Assembly: GCA_018697195.1 (NCBI GenBank)
Contig: CM031879.1
Span: 38,622,907 to 38,686,906 of the forward strand
Source of the DNA: Certhia americana
Lineage: Eukaryota; Chordata; Aves; Passeriformes; Certhiidae
Length of the DNA: 64,000 nt
Direction: 5' to 3'
This document shows, in pieces, positions 61,176 through 64,000 of the stretch (positions are counted from its first letter, which is position 1; each line of letters begins with the position of its first letter). The position numbers and the translations under genes were made by a program. The notes under the pieces were generated by a model. That model searched no databases, was not told the DNA's origin, and was given only the letters and a program-made list of their open reading frames with translations.

Positions 61176-63180
61176 AATTATAGAAAACAATATCTATTGA
61201 ACACATCTTAAGTTTCAATGATTCCTGTTACAGCAATAAGGGCAGAAAAGTTAATGTTTAAGAACAAAAAGAATGTTAACAATTTTTTTCTTTCTTTATT
61301 CATGTTTTTGCTTCTAGACTTTTCCAGCTGTGATTTTATGTGCTTATCTGAAGGTTTCAGTTCTCTTAAACCATACTATGCATAAAATTCCAAGAGTTAA
61401 ATTTCTCTTTCATAAAGGAAATTGTGTTCCTTGGAGGGTCAGCTCTACTGAATATCTCTAAACTCACATAAAATACATTTCTGCAAGATGGAGCTTTTTA
61501 AAGCTTTAGATCTGTATGCATTGTCTAGCTGAACTTGGCACAACTTACACCTCATAAAACCATAACAGTGTTATTTCATTTTTTCCTATACAGTATGTGT
61601 GAATGTGTTCTATTTCTTGGTGAAATTCTGTTTTTCCATTCTGCTCTGTGGGACATGACTGTGGAACAAATATTAGTTTAAATCTACAATGTAAAGGAGA
61701 AAACGATAAAAACAGACCAGCAATAAGCTATAATAATCACTGTAATATGTTTTATGCTTTCAAATTGCTCCTGGTTTATCAGCCAGTGAAGTTATGGGTA
61801 GAATAATATCTGCTGTTTTCAGTGTTGTATTCTATCTGCAGGTGCTGCTCAGATGAAGAACATACACTGAAGAACAGACATTTAATAGAATGAGAAGCTG
61901 CACATAAAAGTATCTCAGAATACCTCTTGCCATTTAACCAAATAACTATTAACAATTTATCAGTATTCAGAATACTGGTTAAAATCAAGGCTAACCTGGA
62001 CTCTTTCTCTTTTCCAATGAACATTATAAGTGCATTAGCAATATAGAACTAAACCAATGTATTAGATATTTTGTGGTGACAACATATACAATTATGCCAA
62101 ATTTTGCCAATTCTCAGGCATGTAATTGCCTAAAACCTACTTTTGTGCTATCTGAACATGAGAAAGACAGTTATGGCAAGCGAAAAATCTTCATGACTTT
62201 CAGGTTTTACAGCTATTCTGAGTCGTGCTTCAACACACAGCCCTCTCAGGTAGTGATTATTTTGCACATTTGTCATGAAAAAAAATACATTTGTTTGCTT
62301 CTTTTGCATTTATTTTTCCTTTTATTTACTTTCTGCTTCTGCCTTTTACATTCACTTCCCTCCCTGCTTTTTTTGCCTGGTATCATATTATCTAGCTCAA
62401 GTTTAGTTTGTTTTTGAAGAGAGAAGCATACAATTAAACGTTAATTCCTTTAATCTTTATTGGACTGAAAGGGAGGAGAAGAGGAAGTGGTTGATGTGTT
62501 AACATTTAGTATTCAGGTCATTACTACTAAATGAGTTTTAAAAAGACAAACCCCAAGGTCTTCAGCACTTATGAATTAAAATGGTGAAAATAGCATAATA
62601 ATATACCACTGTCAGGTTAAAAAAAAAAAAAAGGTTTCTATATTGCCATCAAAAAATGGAACCAGGATTTTACTCTATGCTTTTGCAAGACTAATATATG
62701 CAAATGTTATTATATTTGGATCTTGCAAAAAGGTAATAGCTGTGATTGTATAGCATAAATTTCACCTTCATTCAGACAACACTGTAATAAGATACATTTC
62801 ACATGACACACAATGACCATATTCTAAAATCTAACCAACATCAGTGGACAGTGAAAATTTGTTTGGTACCTAGTAGATAGGAACAAAATACTCATTAGGG
62901 ATTCTGGCAGATATATCTATGATCACTTCATTGTGCATTCTTTGGAAAATAAATCTTCTCATAATTTATGAATTTATTGATCCAGAAAATTTTGGTTTAG
63001 GGCTATTGTCAGAGCTGTTTTAATAATTTGAATTAACTCCATATCAATGTTTTCTCAGCCTGGATGGGATTTAATTTGTATTATACAAAGTTTTGTAAGA
63101 TTGCATTGACTAAATATGTATTTTTCATCCATACCTCCAGAATCAGTGAAAGTGCAGCCCTAGGGCTATCTTTCTTCTTG

Positions 63181-63213
63181 TTTCCATAAAAAACAGCTTT
63201 CCATAAAAAACAG
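63181..63213. repeat. 17-bp tandem duplication
   Basis: TTTCCATAAAAAACAGC at 63181-63197 is followed by TTTCCATAAAAAACAG at 63198-63213. Confidence 0.95.
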
Positions 63214-63763
63214 AAACTAAGATGGGAAAATATGCTAGGAATAAGAAAAATGAAGTGAGAGAGGTGCGATAGAGTACAAAACAGTGAAGGGGAGGAAAGG
63301 TTCTGGGGTGGGGGAAAGCAGCATTCAGCTGAACAGAAAAGGGATATAATTTATAATATATAATTAACCTCTGGAATTCCTTCCTTCAGGAGGAATGGCA
63401 CTTCCTATTAGAGAGGTTGAGACTGTAGCTGACTCTAAATGAATCAGACAGTTATGTGAGCCATGGGACTGTCCACAAAATTAACCATAGGCTATTCTTT
63501 TCTTTTTATTATTATTCTGACAAAGACAGAGTTTCAGTGATTCTGAGCATAAACAGTCATCCAAGAGTGAGTTAAAAAATGCATTTCTTCCAAGGAAAGG
63601 TTGTCCTTTTTCTTCAAATTTTCTTAGACTTTCTCTTAAAGCATTGGCCACTTGCAGAGGGGGGGGGATATTGGAATTTTCAGACTCACTGAATGTCTTA
63701 AGTTTGATAGTTTTTTTATTGTTATATGACATATTTTCCATAAACCACCCAAGAACAGTTTAT

Positions 63764-63791
63764 ATTTGCATGGTGAAAATACCATGCAAAT
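63764..63791. repeat. 11-bp perfect inverted repeat containing two octamer motifs
   Basis: ATTTGCATGGT (63764-63774) and ACCATGCAAAT (63781-63791) flank the 6-base spacer GAAAAT. Each arm carries the POU/Oct octamer ATTTGCAT / ATGCAAAT. Whether it binds a factor is unknown. Confidence 0.9.
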
Positions 63792-64000
63792 CCCTGCCAC
63801 CTCAGTCACTGCATTTGTAAAAACAGTCTGCATATCTAATACTTAAAAAAACTCTGCAGAGCTAATAGTGCACATAGCAATACTCTGGGGATGTGCTTTG
63901 CTATGACTAGTTCATTTAAGTGAGAAGTCACTTCGTGTAGGGTGAAAGGGTCAGCTGGATCTGGAAATAGCTGTATGAATTACTTCATGAATAGTCCCCT

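Larger units (their letters stand above)
61176..64000. other. Unique AT-rich DNA, no gene seen
   Basis: No gene or repeat family is recognised. It contains an A run at about 62618-62632, a 17-bp tandem repeat at 63181-63213, a G run at 63659-63667 and an 11-bp perfect inverted repeat at 63764-63791. Confidence 0.55.

Overview
This looks like nuclear DNA of a bird, perhaps a songbird. The interspersed repeats are CR1 LINEs whose 3' ends carry the avian 8-base tail (ATTCTATG/ATTCTGTG units) and solo LTRs resembling avian ERVL-type LTRs. I see no Alu, B1, MIR or L1-type sequence. The DNA is AT-rich with many short homopolymer runs and several microsatellites. Repeat families were recognised from remembered sequence patterns, not a database search, so class-level calls are firmer than subfamily names.

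I find no protein-coding gene, tRNA, rRNA, CRISPR array or other cellular gene that the sequence supports. All open frames are short (150 residues or fewer). The longest lie antisense to CR1 or LTR sequence or inside simple repeats. The window is therefore intergenic DNA or part of a very large intron.

Layout. 0-5.4 kb: unique AT-rich DNA with an old CR1 remnant near 2 kb, a (TG)20 tract and an interrupted CTG/CAG repeat. 5.4-28 kb: three plus-strand solo LTRs of one family (5.4, 13.6 and 27.7 kb), a perfect 35-bp inverted repeat at 13.43 kb, a compound CT/TA/CA tract at 15.8 kb, a CR1 3' end ending at 19.76 kb, a second hairpin at 21.36 kb and an (ATCT)17 tract at 22.5 kb. 28-41 kb: mostly unique, with a tiny CR1 end at 28.8 kb and a solo LTR of another family at 33.1 kb. 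41.0-41.8 kb: an LTR split by a CR1 insertion. 42-51.5 kb: unique DNA with small tandem duplications and one CR1 3' end at 49.7 kb. 51.7-54.5 kb: a minus-strand CR1 interrupted by an LTR with a perfect 5-bp target-site duplication. 57.1-57.5 kb: an ancient CR1. 58.1-61.2 kb: a CR1 pile-up in which one long plus-strand copy carries two smaller CR1 insertions and abuts a minus-strand copy. 61.2-64 kb: unique.

The nested insertions give a relative history: the old CR1s at 51.7 and 58.5 kb existed before the LTR and the small CR1s entered them, while at 41 kb the LTR came first and the CR1 second. I found no undescribed biological system. The most unusual items are the two inverted repeats and the nested repeat blocks.
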